From NCBI GenBank assembly GCA_018401695.1, contig JAGYKD010000003.1:310001-374000 (forward strand): 64,000 nucleotides of DNA. The letters are read 5' to 3'. The position numbers and the translations under genes are program-made. The notes below the pieces were generated by a model. It was given only the letters and a program-made list of their open reading frames with translations, was not told the origin of the DNA and did not search any database. Shown here piece by piece: positions 19,518 to 29,172 of this stretch. The DNA is from Flavobacteriales bacterium. Lineage in GTDB: Bacteria; Bacteroidota; Bacteroidia; CAIKAF01. Position 1 is the stretch's first letter. Each line of letters begins with the position of its first letter.

Positions 19518-22500
19518 TTAATGGAGGCCACATCCGCACATATGTTGCCTTAAATCTTGACCCTCTTCCCAAGGGTAGGAAACCGGACTATCTTCCATTT
19601 GCCAATAAAAGGGAGTGGGTCTAAACTTCCCTGTAAATACTTCAATTAGAGAAGAGGGGTCATAAAACCTTCCGTTAAGCATCACCAAATCGATGTGTTC
19701 GGTAGCTTGAATGTTTTGTAAAGGGTTTCCGTCAATAAAAATCATATCGGCCAGTTTGCCCGCTTCCAAAGAACCCAGTTCATGGTCGAGTCCAAGATAT
19801 GCAGCACCATCTATGGTGGCCGCTTTAAGGGCATTTAGGGGAGTCATACCTCCTTGGGCCAGCATCCAAATTTCCCAGTGCGCCCCTAAGCCTTGAATTT
19901 GACCGTGAGAGCCCATGTGCATTCGAACTCCATGGCTTTGGAGCGCAGCACAACTTTGGGAGCTGAGGATGTGCCCGTTTTCGTATTCCTCCTCAGGAAT
20001 TATGGTGCGGTGTCTGGACCTGCTGTCTATTATTGGCCTTGGAGTAAAGGCCAACAAGCGTTCTTTTTCCCAAACCTTGCTTTTTTGATACCAATAATAT
20101 TCGCCATTGATACCGCCATAATTCACAATTAGGGTAGGGGTATTTCCTGTTTGTGTTTTGCTCCAAAAATTCAATACATCGCCATACAAAGGAGCAACCG
20201 GGATGTTATGCTCAATTCCTGTGTGGCCGTCCACAATCATAGACATGTTGTGGAAAAAGTGTGAACCACCTTCAGGCATTACCAAAACCCTTTGTTTCTC
20301 TGCTGCCTGTATGACCATTTGCCGTTGATTTCTTCGAGGCTGGTTATAGGACTTTACCGAAAAGGCGCCAAAAGCTTTGGTGCGGGCAATGGCCCGTTCT
20401 GCATCTCTGTAGGTTTCTATGGGAGCTCTAAAGTCGCCATCGGCACCATACAAAATGGTTCCCGTCGAAAAAAGCCGTGGACCAAGCATCCTACCTGCTC
20501 TTAGCATTTCGCTTTGGGCAAATACCATTTCTGTATTGGCCGATGGGTCATGGGTCGTGGTAACTCCATAGGCTAAATTGGCGTAGTATTCCCATTGTTT
20601 TTCCGGACTAATACCATGCCTAAAGTTTCCGGTATGCGCATGCACATCAACCAAACCGGGCATTAGGGTACTGCTGTCCATCATCAGTAATTCCCAATCT
20701 TTTTGCGGTGGAATATCCTCCGGGCGACCTACCTGCAAGATTCGATTTCCTTTTACCACCACCACTCCCGGTTCCAAAACGCCTTGCTCACCCATGGTGA
20801 TGATGCGCTTTACCCGTATATAAAAGGTGCTTTGATGGACGTCGGCCGCCAGCTCCAATTTTATGGTGTCTGCACTCACTTGGCTTTGGCCGCTAAGGGT
20901 ATCTGATTGTCCCTGACTCAACCAGTCGAATTGCTTGCTAAGTTCAGTTTCATAGACCACAGGACCTAAAGTCCAGCGCAGGGTTTGGCTATTGCCCAAC
21001 CAATGGAGCGCAATGCCGGCATCGTCCGAAACTTCGGAAATGGGTAGCGCTCCTGCCTTTCCGCTTAATTCAAAGGATTGTCCATAGGAAGGCATGGGCA
21101 TAAGAAATACTTTGTGCAGTTCTGTGAATGCCAACCACTGCCCATCGGGGCTAGGTGCGTAGTAGCCTGCATATTTGGACTTGGTAAGCACCTGAGATTT
21201 GCGCTTTTCTAAGTCAAAAATTTCAAAGGTTTTGTTTAGGCTTCCAAAAACAATACCTCCGGTTTGGTAATAAAATTTGGTGCCCGAAGGGTGCCACCAG
21301 GGGTTTTCGCCCTTTTCGGAAACTTTTTCTGTGGTTTCGGTCCGGAAATCGTAAAGGTAAATGCCGGGTTCATAACACCAAGCGTAGCCCAAATGGCGGT
21401 TCCCAGACTCTTTTACAAAGAGCAGTTTGCTGCCGTCGGGAGAAAGCCTAGGTGTACGGTAAATGCCTTTAGGCAGGTTTAGGCGAGTAAACTCCCACGC
21501 TTTTTTGGCTTTTTGAGCCACAATAATAGAACCCATGGCCGTGTCTTGCCAGGAAACAAAACTCAAACGCTTTCCATCCTTGCTGTAACTTGGATCAAAT
21601 TGTAGACCGGGCAAGTCTCCCAGCACATCTATGCTTCCGTTTTCTTGAATATAGAGCTTACCTGCGGCATGAAAAATGCGAGCCCTTCCTTCGGGATGGC
21701 TGCACATGTGTCGAATGGCTTTGGCATAAAACCGGTTCTCTAATTTGCCTTGTTTGAACCTAAGGGCGGGTTTCACCACTTGCTGCACTTTGGCTTCAAA
21801 AGGAATGGAAATGGCCTCCCCACTGCTCACATCCACTTTTTGTATGCCTCCTTTGGCCCAAATGTAAATGTACTTATCGTCCGGCGACCAGGCAAAACCG
21901 GGATATACTCCAAAAATGGCCCAAGCTTCCTGTTGGTCTTTATCTAAATCGGCATAAACCGCTTTGGCTTTGCCACTGACCAGGTCTTGCACAAAAAGTA
22001 CGGTTTGGGTGCGTACGCGACGCACAAAAGCCAGTTGGTCGCCTTTATGAGAGGGAGTAGGGCGCACGGCACCGCCGGGTCCTGTTGCCTCATTTTTGAC
22101 CTTTCCCTGCGCAAAATCGTAGCTCCGGCTAATGTAAATTTCGCTGTTGGGGTCTTTGTTGTATTGAAAATAGCCCCCCGGGTACATATCTTCGGAGAAC
22201 CAAATTTTGCTTCCGTCCGGATGAAAAAAGGGTTCATTTACGTCCTGTTGATCGTTTTTGCGTTCAGTAAGCTGCACCCCTTGTCCCCCTGAGGTATGGT
22301 ACAACCAAATTTCACCGGCTCCTGCAGAACGGGTGGAGGTAAAGTGCTTGCGAGCAGCAATATACTTGCCATCGGGCGACCACACGGGGTTGTTGAGTAA
22401 GCGAAAATCCTCTTTGGTGATTTGCCTAGCATGTTTGCCTTCCCGATCACAAACCCAAATATTGTCACCACCTCCCAAGTCTGAGGTAAAGGCGATTTGG

Positions 22501-22808
22501 CTTCCATTAGGGCTAAAACGCGGTTGAACTTCCCAAGCAGGACCCGTCCTAATGGCCTTTGCAACACCGCCCGCACTGGGCATCACATAAATATCGCCTA
22601 ACAAATCGAATACCAACCATTTACCGTCCGGACTTAGGTCCAAATTCATCCAAGTACCCTCACGTGTGGTAAAGGAAATCGTGTCCGCCTTGTCAAATAA
22701 GGTACTGTCTACCTTCCACTTAGGCTCAGCATCTTGTGCTTTGGCAGTCTTGCCGAAGCAAAAAGGCAAAACAAGGGCAAAACAAGCGAAATAGCGCAAA
22801 AAATTCAT
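19518..22808 (-). CDS. Secreted beta-propeller/amidohydrolase fusion protein
   Basis: A 1096-residue protein with signal peptide 1-24. Residues about 50-640 hold repeated PD40/TolB-type blades (LSPDGKWLVF, FSPNGSQIAF, WSPDGKYIAA, LSPDGSKLLF). Residues about 680-1070 form an amidohydrolase: the metal pair VDVHAHTG near 719, then EGGSHFFH, GHTGIEH and the C-terminal GSLEAGKLADMIFIDGNPL. Such fusions hydrolyse cyclic amides or peptides; the substrate is unknown. The C terminus carries CGCGLH. A TATCTTCG box ends four bases before the ATG. First gene of a three-gene operon. Confidence 0.9.
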   Translation of the reverse strand: MNFLRYFACFALVLPFCFGKTAKAQDAEPKWKVDSTLFDKADTISFTTREGTWMNLDLSPDGKWLVFDLLGDIYVMPSAGGVAKAIRTGPAWEVQPRFSPNGSQIAFTSDLGGGDNIWVCDREGKHARQITKEDFRLLNNPVWSPDGKYIAARKHFTSTRSAGAGEIWLYHTSGGQGVQLTERKNDQQDVNEPFFHPDGSKIWFSEDMYPGGYFQYNKDPNSEIYISRSYDFAQGKVKNEATGPGGAVRPTPSHKGDQLAFVRRVRTQTVLFVQDLVSGKAKAVYADLDKDQQEAWAIFGVYPGFAWSPDDKYIYIWAKGGIQKVDVSSGEAISIPFEAKVQQVVKPALRFKQGKLENRFYAKAIRHMCSHPEGRARIFHAAGKLYIQENGSIDVLGDLPGLQFDPSYSKDGKRLSFVSWQDTAMGSIIVAQKAKKAWEFTRLNLPKGIYRTPRLSPDGSKLLFVKESGNRHLGYAWCYEPGIYLYDFRTETTEKVSEKGENPWWHPSGTKFYYQTGGIVFGSLNKTFEIFDLEKRKSQVLTKSKYAGYYAPSPDGQWLAFTELHKVFLMPMPSYGQSFELSGKAGALPISEVSDDAGIALHWLGNSQTLRWTLGPVVYETELSKQFDWLSQGQSDTLSGQSQVSADTIKLELAADVHQSTFYIRVKRIITMGEQGVLEPGVVVVKGNRILQVGRPEDIPPQKDWELLMMDSSTLMPGLVDVHAHTGNFRHGISPEKQWEYYANLAYGVTTTHDPSANTEMVFAQSEMLRAGRMLGPRLFSTGTILYGADGDFRAPIETYRDAERAIARTKAFGAFSVKSYNQPRRNQRQMVIQAAEKQRVLVMPEGGSHFFHNMSMIVDGHTGIEHNIPVAPLYGDVLNFWSKTQTGNTPTLIVNYGGINGEYYWYQKSKVWEKERLLAFTPRPIIDSRSRHRTIIPEEEYENGHILSSQSCAALQSHGVRMHMGSHGQIQGLGAHWEIWMLAQGGMTPLNALKAATIDGAAYLGLDHELGSLEAGKLADMIFIDGNPLQNIQATEHIDLVMLNGRFYDPSSLIEVFTGKFRPTPFYWQMEDSPVSYPWEEGQDLRQHMCGCGLH

Positions 22809-22812
22809 CCTA

Positions 22813-22820
22813 CGAAGATA
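22813..22820 (-). promoter_or_regulatory. Amidohydrolase promoter, TATCTTCG
   Basis: One mismatch to TAnnTTTG. It ends four bases before the ATG at 22808, so the transcript would have almost no leader. Confidence 0.5.
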
Positions 22821-22844
22821 CTAAACCTATCGATGTGTGCTTGT

Positions 22845-22996
22845 TTTTGGGCGGCTGCGGGCCATTCACTCTAGTCCTCCCCTTTGTACTAAGCTACTGC
22901 TGGTGGTACGTGGGCTTCCTATGGTCGCCTCCGCCCACCGGCAGTACCTAAGTACAAAGGCTCCGGGCTGCCGCTGCTGTCCCTGCCGCTTGTACG
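22845..22996 (+). repeat. Structured intergenic repeat, copy 4
   Basis: Arms at 22881-22906 and 22934-22960 form a near-perfect stem (CCTTTGTACTAAG with CTAAGTACAAAGG). The apex reads GTGGGCTTCCTATGGTCGCCTCCG. The 3' block contains CTCCGGGCTGCCG. It ends at the rsmI stop, on the opposite strand. Confidence 0.8.
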
Positions 22997-22997
22997 T

Positions 22998-23726
22998 TCA
23001 AAAAGGCTCTTTGGACCTGGTCTCTGTTTTTTTTGAAGCTTCCTCCTTTGGGCCAATAACCAACACCATTTCGCCCTTTCTGGGTTGCTCTACCAAGGCT
23101 TTTTCAAGCGCTTCCAAGCTACCATGAATGGCCTCTTCGTGCACTTTTGAAATTTCTCGAACCAAACTGGCCTGCCTATGTGGGTCCAAATAGCTAACCG
23201 CTTCTTTTAGGGTTTTACTAATCCTATGTGGACTTTCATACAAAACAAGCGTGCAGGGTAAGGACTGTAGAAACAACCACCTGGTCATGCGTCCTTTTTT
23301 ATGGGGCAAAAAGCCTTCGAAATAAAAGGAATCGCAGGGAAGCCCGGACATTACCAATGCTGGAACAAAGGCAGAGGGGCCTGGTAAGCAGCTCACCGCA
23401 ATGCCTTCCGAGCGACAAGCACGGCTAAGGAGAAAGGCAGGGTCACTAATTCCGGGAGTGCCTGCATCGCTTACCATGCCCACTTTTTGACCTGATTTGA
23501 GCAGATGAATTACATGCTCTAGAGCCCTGTGTTCGTTATGGGCATGGAAGGCCATGAGTTTAACAGAAATGCCGAGCCTTTTGAGCAGCTGGCCCGTATG
23601 TCGAGTGTCTTCGGCCAAAAGCAAATCCACTTCATTTAGCGCATTCAAAACCCTTGGACTAAGGTCGTCTATATTTCCAATCGGGGTTGGAATAAATATT
23701 AACGCTGCTTCAGATAGGGATTCCAT
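22998..23726 (-). CDS. rsmI: 16S rRNA 2'-O-ribose C1402 methyltransferase
   Basis: RsmI methylates C1402 in the ribosomal P site. The 242-residue tetrapyrrole-methylase fold shows IFIPTPIGNIDDLSPR at the N terminus, AEDTRHTGQLL, the SAM-binding VSDAGTPGISDP and CLPGPSA, and FEGFLPHKKG. It overlaps the upstream M28 peptidase gene by 28 bases, so the two are translated from one message. Confidence 0.95.
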   Translation of the reverse strand: MESLSEAALIFIPTPIGNIDDLSPRVLNALNEVDLLLAEDTRHTGQLLKRLGISVKLMAFHAHNEHRALEHVIHLLKSGQKVGMVSDAGTPGISDPAFLLSRACRSEGIAVSCLPGPSAFVPALVMSGLPCDSFYFEGFLPHKKGRMTRWLFLQSLPCTLVLYESPHRISKTLKEAVSYLDPHRQASLVREISKVHEEAIHGSLEALEKALVEQPRKGEMVLVIGPKEEASKKTETRSKEPF

Positions 23727-25030
23727 TCAGGAGATTCCAAGGTTTTAATAAAGTCAACAAAAAGCCAATGTAAATCGTCTGCCTTTTCCATCGGAACATG
23801 TTCGGCCCTATCGTAAATGTCATGGTAGGCTTTTACTTTTCCTTCGGTGTAAATAAAAAAGGCCGGAACCCCCATCTCAGAAAAAAAGTAGTGATCGCTG
23901 TTGGCGGCCGGACCTCTTCTTCTTATCCTTCCTATGCGCTGGTCTTGGGTATTTATCTGTTCCAATATTCCTGTGATTTCAGGATGCTTGGTCGCATTTA
24001 CCACGGTAATGCCTTCTGCCGAGCCCATAATGTCAATGTTCAATAAAAAGCGGGTACGCTTCAAGGGAATTACCGGGTTTCGCACGTAGTGCAAGGAGCC
24101 GAGCAAGCCCGCTTCTTCCCCGCCAAAAGCAATAAAGGCAATGGAATACTCGGGTTGGTTTTCGGGTTGGGAAAAGTATTTGGCTAGGGCAAGCATGTGA
24201 CCTATGCCACTGGCATTGTCGTTGGCTCCCGGATACATAATGCGGTTTCCCAGTCTGCCTAAATGGTCAAAATGGCCGGTAACCACAATAAAGGTGTCTC
24301 GCACGCTTTTGCCCGGCACATAACCCACCACATTAACGGTATTAAAATCGGACATTTGCACCGATTGAATCCGCAAACGGACTTGCTTGTACCTTCGTTG
24401 GATTAAGCTGTCGGCCACTTCTATTACCGGAGTTTTTCCGGGAGCTTGAGAAACACTCCATGTCAATTTAGATTTAGGCTCAATAAAACCGGCAGCTCCA
24501 AAAACATTTTTCCGCAAATTGTTGGCTGCATTTTGCAATTCCTTGCTTTTAATAGAACCAACATCCATCACTAAAAAGCTCTTGGATAAATCTTGTTTGA
24601 CTAACTTCTTCCAGGCTTTGTCGTTGGAAAGGCTTAGGCTATCAATCCAAATCAAGTCAAAAGTTCCATGAATTGGGGGGCAATCGGGTGCCGGATGGAA
24701 ATCTCTCCCCGGAACCAAAAAGTCTTCATCAAAAGCCAGTACAGGGACTTCCGGAAATACATTGGCACTCATGGTAAAGCTCTGGTAAAAGCCGGGTGCG
24801 GGAAACAAGGTTTTCAATCCCAGCTTGTAAAACTCGGTGGCAATATGGTAGGAAGCCATTTTATGCCCGTCCTTAACATAGCCTCTGCCATGAAAGACAT
24901 CGCTGGCAAGGGTGTCTTTGTTCAATCGGGCATAGGCTCCGTAGCTAAGGGAATCGTTTTGTGCTCGGGTGGTTTTTAGGCTTAACCAACATAAGGTGGT
25001 TAATACACCTAGGGTCCATCGTAGCTTCAT
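23699..25030 (-). CDS. M28-family zinc peptidase, secreted
   Basis: A 443-residue aminopeptidase-like protein with signal peptide 1-23 (TTRAQ). Metal and catalytic motifs are VTGHFDHLG (about 248), GANDNASG (about 267), GGEEAGLLGS (about 303), NIDIMGS and a late YHDIYD histidine. The protein probably trims peptides in the periplasm or outside. Its start overlaps the stop of the preceding gene (TAATG). Confidence 0.92.
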   Translation of the reverse strand: MKLRWTLGVLTTLCWLSLKTTRAQNDSLSYGAYARLNKDTLASDVFHGRGYVKDGHKMASYHIATEFYKLGLKTLFPAPGFYQSFTMSANVFPEVPVLAFDEDFLVPGRDFHPAPDCPPIHGTFDLIWIDSLSLSNDKAWKKLVKQDLSKSFLVMDVGSIKSKELQNAANNLRKNVFGAAGFIEPKSKLTWSVSQAPGKTPVIEVADSLIQRRYKQVRLRIQSVQMSDFNTVNVVGYVPGKSVRDTFIVVTGHFDHLGRLGNRIMYPGANDNASGIGHMLALAKYFSQPENQPEYSIAFIAFGGEEAGLLGSLHYVRNPVIPLKRTRFLLNIDIMGSAEGITVVNATKHPEITGILEQINTQDQRIGRIRRRGPAANSDHYFFSEMGVPAFFIYTEGKVKAYHDIYDRAEHVPMEKADDLHWLFVDFIKTLESPEWNPYLKQR

Positions 25031-25890
25031 TAGGCAAATTTGTGGTAAATAAGTTCAAAAAAGTCCTGAGCCGTTGCATCCTCGGCATTCCAGGAGCGCT
25101 CTTGCTGGGTTTGTTTAAGCAGCGCCTCTGCTGAGGCCCAATCCTGGCATGCATTTAAGTTTTCCAACAATTCATTAAAAGGCCCATTGTCGCCTTCAAA
25201 CAATTCATTGATGAATCTGAATTTCTCGTGAAGGGGCATGGACTTTTTTAAGTCTTTGCTTTTGGCTTGTTTTAGTTTGTCTGCTAAGCTTCCTCCTGTT
25301 TGGTGGGCGGCTTTATCGTTAAAACTAAGGCTGCTTCCGGGGGCAATATCTGACCCTTCGGCGGGCGAAGGATGCGTTATAGGGCTATCTTTAGTTTTTG
25401 AGGCTTCTGCAGATTCAACTTGGACCTCTTTAGGTTGAGCCTCTTTGTTTTTGAGAGATGGGGCCGCCAAATCTTCTTTTGGATTTTGATCCGGCTTATA
25501 TTCTTGTTGGGCCTCTTCGGTTTGGGAATCTTGGCTAGATTTTGGTGTCCTTTTTGCCTCCACCTTTGGCTCCGGATTTGGGGCGGAGCTTTGGGCTATT
25601 CCTGTTTCTTGAATCGATTCCGGCACTTGGGCTTTGACCTCTGGTTGGGGAGGAGTTGGGGTGTCAGTCGCTTGTGCTTGGGGAAGAGGAATGCCCGCAA
25701 CCACTAAAGAGGGCACCTGTTGATTGCTCAGAAATTTGTAAATTAACACATCTTCATGGAGGTCTCTTGCCAGTTGCACCGTGCCGTTTAACCAAAATTC
25801 GTCCGGACCTTCATTTTCAATTTTATTAAGCAACTCCTCCATTTTCAGCATGTTGCGTCGGATTTTTTGAATTAGTTTGGCTTTATCCAT
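25030..25890 (-). CDS. Conserved hypothetical with low-complexity linker
   Basis: A 286-residue cytoplasmic protein. Residues 1-60 are a charged helical domain, about 75-200 a Pro/Ala/Glu/Lys/Ser-rich linker, and about 215-286 a second helical domain (HEKFRFINELFEGDNGPF...). The C-terminal domain resembles a conserved Bacteroidota domain of unknown function that I cannot name. First gene of the operon with the M28 peptidase and rsmI, divergent from tdk. Confidence 0.8.
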   Translation of the reverse strand: MDKAKLIQKIRRNMLKMEELLNKIENEGPDEFWLNGTVQLARDLHEDVLIYKFLSNQQVPSLVVAGIPLPQAQATDTPTPPQPEVKAQVPESIQETGIAQSSAPNPEPKVEAKRTPKSSQDSQTEEAQQEYKPDQNPKEDLAAPSLKNKEAQPKEVQVESAEASKTKDSPITHPSPAEGSDIAPGSSLSFNDKAAHQTGGSLADKLKQAKSKDLKKSMPLHEKFRFINELFEGDNGPFNELLENLNACQDWASAEALLKQTQQERSWNAEDATAQDFFELIYHKFA

Positions 25891-25955
25891 TCCTTGGTTT
25901 TTGGTGGGTAAATGGGATTGCTCTATTTTTCGACTCTAATTTACGGTAAAGGTAC

Positions 25956-26555
25956 ATGTTTGTAGAGAACACCCTTAAAGAAGGCGAAAGAAGAGGTTGG
26001 ATTGAAGTGGTTTGCGGCTCAATGTTCTCCGGTAAAACCGAAGAATTGATTCGACGCCTAAAACGTGCGCGTATCGCCAAGCTTAAGGTGGAAATTTTTA
26101 AACCTGAGGTGGATATTCGGTACGACGAAAACCATGTGGTAAGCCACGATTCCAACGCTATTCATAGCACCGCTGTTCCTAGTGCGGCACACATATTATT
26201 ATTGGCCAATACTGTCGATGTTATTGGGGTAGACGAAGCCCAGTTTTTTGACGACGGTTTGGTGGAGGTCTGCAATACTTTGGCAAATAGGGGAATACGA
26301 GTAATTTGTGCCGGCTTAGATATGGATTATACCGGCAAGCCCTTTGGGGTTATGCCCAAACTCATGGCAACGGCAGAGTTCGTTACTAAAGTACATGCCA
26401 TTTGTGTCCGCTGTGGACATATTGCCAACCATTCTTATCGCTTAACCAAAGACGAACAGGTGGTGTTGTTGGGCGAAACAGATGCATATCAAGCCTTGTG
26501 CCGCGACTGCTTTCATAAAGTAACCGATTCAGACAAACCATCCCATGATTCGTAA
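25956..26555 (+). CDS. tdk: Thymidine kinase (type II)
   Basis: Phosphorylates thymidine in pyrimidine salvage. The 199-residue protein has the P-loop [11 protein letters not shown] (21-31), the Walker B-like [10 protein letters not shown], the lasso region [12 protein letters not shown], and two zinc cysteine pairs, CVRC near 149 and CRDC near 183. Normal length. It overlaps the murF-alr gene by 11 bases. Confidence 0.96.
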   Translation: MFVENTLKEGERRGWIEVVCGSMFSGKTEELIRRLKRARIAKLKVEIFKPEVDIRYDENHVVSHDSNAIHSTAVPSAAHILLLANTVDVIGVDEAQFFDDGLVEVCNTLANRGIRVICAGLDMDYTGKPFGVMPKLMATAEFVTKVHAICVRCGHIANHSYRLTKDEQVVLLGETDAYQALCRDCFHKVTDSDKPSHDS

Positions 26556-28998
26556 GGAACCGGTCCATTTGCCGGAACTTGCTTCTGCTTTAGGCTGGGA
26601 AATCCTGCAGGAGGGCAAACACGCTTGGATTTCTCAAATAAGTCAGGATACGCGAACCTTAAGAGCCGATAGCCCCTCTTTGTTTTTTGCTTTAGATGGG
26701 CCTAACCACGACGGACACCTTTTCTTACAGGAGGCAAAAGCTGCGGGAGCGGTTGCTGTGGTTGTGGAAAAGATTCCCCCAAGTTTCCCCACCGACATCT
26801 ATGTGTTTCGTGGCCCCGAAAGCACCTTGCACGCTTTGCAGCATTTGGCCCGATTCATTCGAAGTTCCTCCAAGGCAACCATAGTAGCTATTACCGGTAG
26901 CAATGGAAAAACCGTGGTAAAAGAATGGGCCTGGCGCTTGATTTCACCAGATTTTGATGTACTTCGAAGTCCGGGAAGCTATAATTCTTCTATTGGGGTT
27001 CCTTTATCTTTATGGCCCTTATCTCCAAACCATCAACTCGCATTAATTGAAGCCGGGGTAAGTCAACCCAAGGATATGGATAGGTTAGAGTCCATGATTC
27101 AACCCCATATTGGACTTTGGACACACATGGGCAATGCCCATGTAGGCAATTTCCCAAACGAAATCTCGCTAATACAGGAAAAGGCCAAGCTTTTTAAAGA
27201 AGTTGATTTTTTAATTTATGGTAGCGATCATCCCTTAGTTAAGGCTACTGTTAAGGACCTGCCTTGCGCCAAACTGGATTACGGAATAAACCGGGAGGCC
27301 GCCTTGCGCTATGGATGGAACTCCTCCTGTATTCAGTTTCAATGGAAAAACCAAACCTACCAAATTCCCTGGGATACTCCCGGCTCTGTAGATGCAGAAA
27401 ATTTGGCGTCCGCTTGGGCTTTGGCTTTGCATTTAGGAATAGCACCTGAGGCCTTGGTAAAGCGGTCTGCCATCCTTTTCCCGGTGTCTATGCGCTTGGA
27501 AACCCTCGAAGGCTTGCAGGGAAGATTGCTATTGAACGATACCTACTCTGCAGACTTAAATGCCTTAGAGTTGGCCCTAAAAAAGTTGCAAGAGATTGCC
27601 CAGAACAGGCCCAAAGCGGTCGTCCTTTCTGATTTTTCGCACCTAGAGGCCGATTCCTACTTTTATGAAACTCTCCTTGAGACCCTTTGTGTCTATGGCA
27701 TTGAGCAATGGGTAGGTATTGGAAAGGCCTGGCCAAAACTTTCCGTGCCGGAAGGCATGAAAGTTCATTTTTTTGACAATTTGGAGGAAGCAAAAGCACA
27801 AATCAATACCGTTTTACTCCACAATGCTGTGGTACTAATCAAAGGCGCTCGAAATCAAAGGCTAGAATCCTTACTTAGCCATTTGCAATACCAGCACCAC
27901 GGCACCCAAATGGAAATTTCCATGTCGGCCTTGGTCCATAACCTTGCCTATTTTCGCAGAAAAATCGGGAGCCAAACCAAACTTATGGTAATGGTGAAAG
28001 CCGCCTCCTATGGAACCGGCAGATTCGAGGTCCCCGCCTTACTCAATTATTATGGAGTAGACTATTTGGCCGTAGCTTATCCAGACGAAGGGGTCGCTTT
28101 ACGTAAGCAGGGCATTAATATTCCAATTTTGGTGCTTAACCCGGGAGTGCAGGATTTTGATTTACTCCTGCATTTTAGTTTGGAGCCTGAACTGTACAGC
28201 ATTCCCATGCTTAGCGCCTGGCTGCATTTTGCAGCACTACATGTAGAGGTTCCTGCTTGCCATCTTAAATTCAATACCGGAATGAATCGATTAGGGATTG
28301 AAGAAGAGGAGCTTTCCCATGTGCTTAGCCTTTTCCAAAAGAGCCCCACAAGGCTATCCATAGCCTCTGTATTTAGTCATTTGGCTGCAAGTGACGACCC
28401 CGGCCAAGACCACTTTACTAAAGAACAAATTAGAAGCTTTTCAAGAATTGCAGTGTCCGTAGAAAAAGCCCTGGGAATACAGGTCTTAAAACACATAAGC
28501 AATAGTGGAGCTATTCAGCGCTTTCCTGAGGCACGGTTCGATATGGTGCGCCTTGGAATTGCTTTATATGGCTATGGGGTAGGCGAAGATGCCCTTGCGC
28601 TTGAACCTGCCGTAAGTCTGAAAAGTAAAGTTTTGCAGGTGCGCACCCTTAAAGCAGGAGCCTCTGTGGGCTATGGCCGGAGCTATATGGTGCCCAAAGA
28701 CACCCAAATTGCCATAGTTTCTATTGGCTATGCCGATGGATTGCCCCGAAGACTTAGCAATACCAAAGGAAAACTTTGGATTGGAGGAATAGCCTGCCCA
28801 ATTGTAGGAAAGGTGTGCATGGATTTAACCATGATTGACGTAGGGGATTTGCCCTTTAAAGTGAAACCCGGGATGGATGTGTGGGTGTTTGGTCCTGTTT
28901 ATGACTTAGAACGGTTTGCTGAAGATTGCCAGACCATTCCTTACGAAGTAATTTCAACCATTCACCAAAGGGTGCCAAGGCTTTACATTAGGGATTAG
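26545..28998 (+). CDS. Bifunctional MurF ligase - alanine racemase
   Basis: An 817-residue fusion. Residues 1-450 are UDP-MurNAc-tripeptide:D-Ala-D-Ala ligase (ATP site [10 protein letters not shown] near 117, [23 protein letters not shown]). Residues about 455-817 are a fold type III alanine racemase, with the PLP lysine in [10 protein letters not shown] (about 485) and the catalytic tyrosine in SVGYGRSY (about 707). The racemase gives the D-Ala that MurF's substrate needs. The fusion is known in Bacteroidota and is not a frameshift artefact. In this copy the PLP motif reads VKAASYG where many racemases have VKADAYG. Confidence 0.95.
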   Translation: MIRKEPVHLPELASALGWEILQEGKHAWISQISQDTRTLRADSPSLFFALDGPNHDGHLFLQEAKAAGAVAVVVEKIPPSFPTDIYVFRGPESTLHALQHLARFIRSSSKATIVAITGSNGKTVVKEWAWRLISPDFDVLRSPGSYNSSIGVPLSLWPLSPNHQLALIEAGVSQPKDMDRLESMIQPHIGLWTHMGNAHVGNFPNEISLIQEKAKLFKEVDFLIYGSDHPLVKATVKDLPCAKLDYGINREAALRYGWNSSCIQFQWKNQTYQIPWDTPGSVDAENLASAWALALHLGIAPEALVKRSAILFPVSMRLETLEGLQGRLLLNDTYSADLNALELALKKLQEIAQNRPKAVVLSDFSHLEADSYFYETLLETLCVYGIEQWVGIGKAWPKLSVPEGMKVHFFDNLEEAKAQINTVLLHNAVVLIKGARNQRLESLLSHLQYQHHGTQMEISMSALVHNLAYFRRKIGSQTKLMVMVKAASYGTGRFEVPALLNYYGVDYLAVAYPDEGVALRKQGINIPILVLNPGVQDFDLLLHFSLEPELYSIPMLSAWLHFAALHVEVPACHLKFNTGMNRLGIEEEELSHVLSLFQKSPTRLSIASVFSHLAASDDPGQDHFTKEQIRSFSRIAVSVEKALGIQVLKHISNSGAIQRFPEARFDMVRLGIALYGYGVGEDALALEPAVSLKSKVLQVRTLKAGASVGYGRSYMVPKDTQIAIVSIGYADGLPRRLSNTKGKLWIGGIACPIVGKVCMDLTMIDVGDLPFKVKPGMDVWVFGPVYDLERFAEDCQTIPYEVISTIHQRVPRLYIRD

Positions 28999-29007
28999 AC
29001 AATGGCT

Positions 29008-29033
29008 GTTTGCTTTTTTTAAGCAATTTCTTT
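29008..29033 (+). terminator. Weak terminator after murF-alr
   Basis: TTGCTT and AAGCAA pair around T5 and are followed by TTTCTTTT. Short and AT-rich, so only a modest candidate. Confidence 0.35.
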
Positions 29034-29144
29034 TGAACCTCTTTATCTTGACCATTCCCTAGGGTTTCTTAAGCCAAATTCTGATAAATTTTCAGCTTTC
29101 TCCTTTAGCTCCCTTTTTTCATTCGTGAATATAGGCCTAATCAT

Positions 29145-29152
29145 TACCTTTG
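29145..29152 (+). promoter_or_regulatory. E2 gene promoter, -7 box TACCTTTG
   Basis: TACCTTTG fits TAnnTTTG, 20 bases before the ATG at 29173. TTCG lies 19 bases upstream, near the -33 consensus TTTG. This supports the ATG at 29173 over one at 29125. Confidence 0.65.
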
Positions 29153-29172
29153 GGCATCTAAATTTGAACAGC

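Noticed and set aside
22837-23127. 96-codon plus-strand frame
   Set aside because: It covers repeat copy 4 and the antisense of rsmI.
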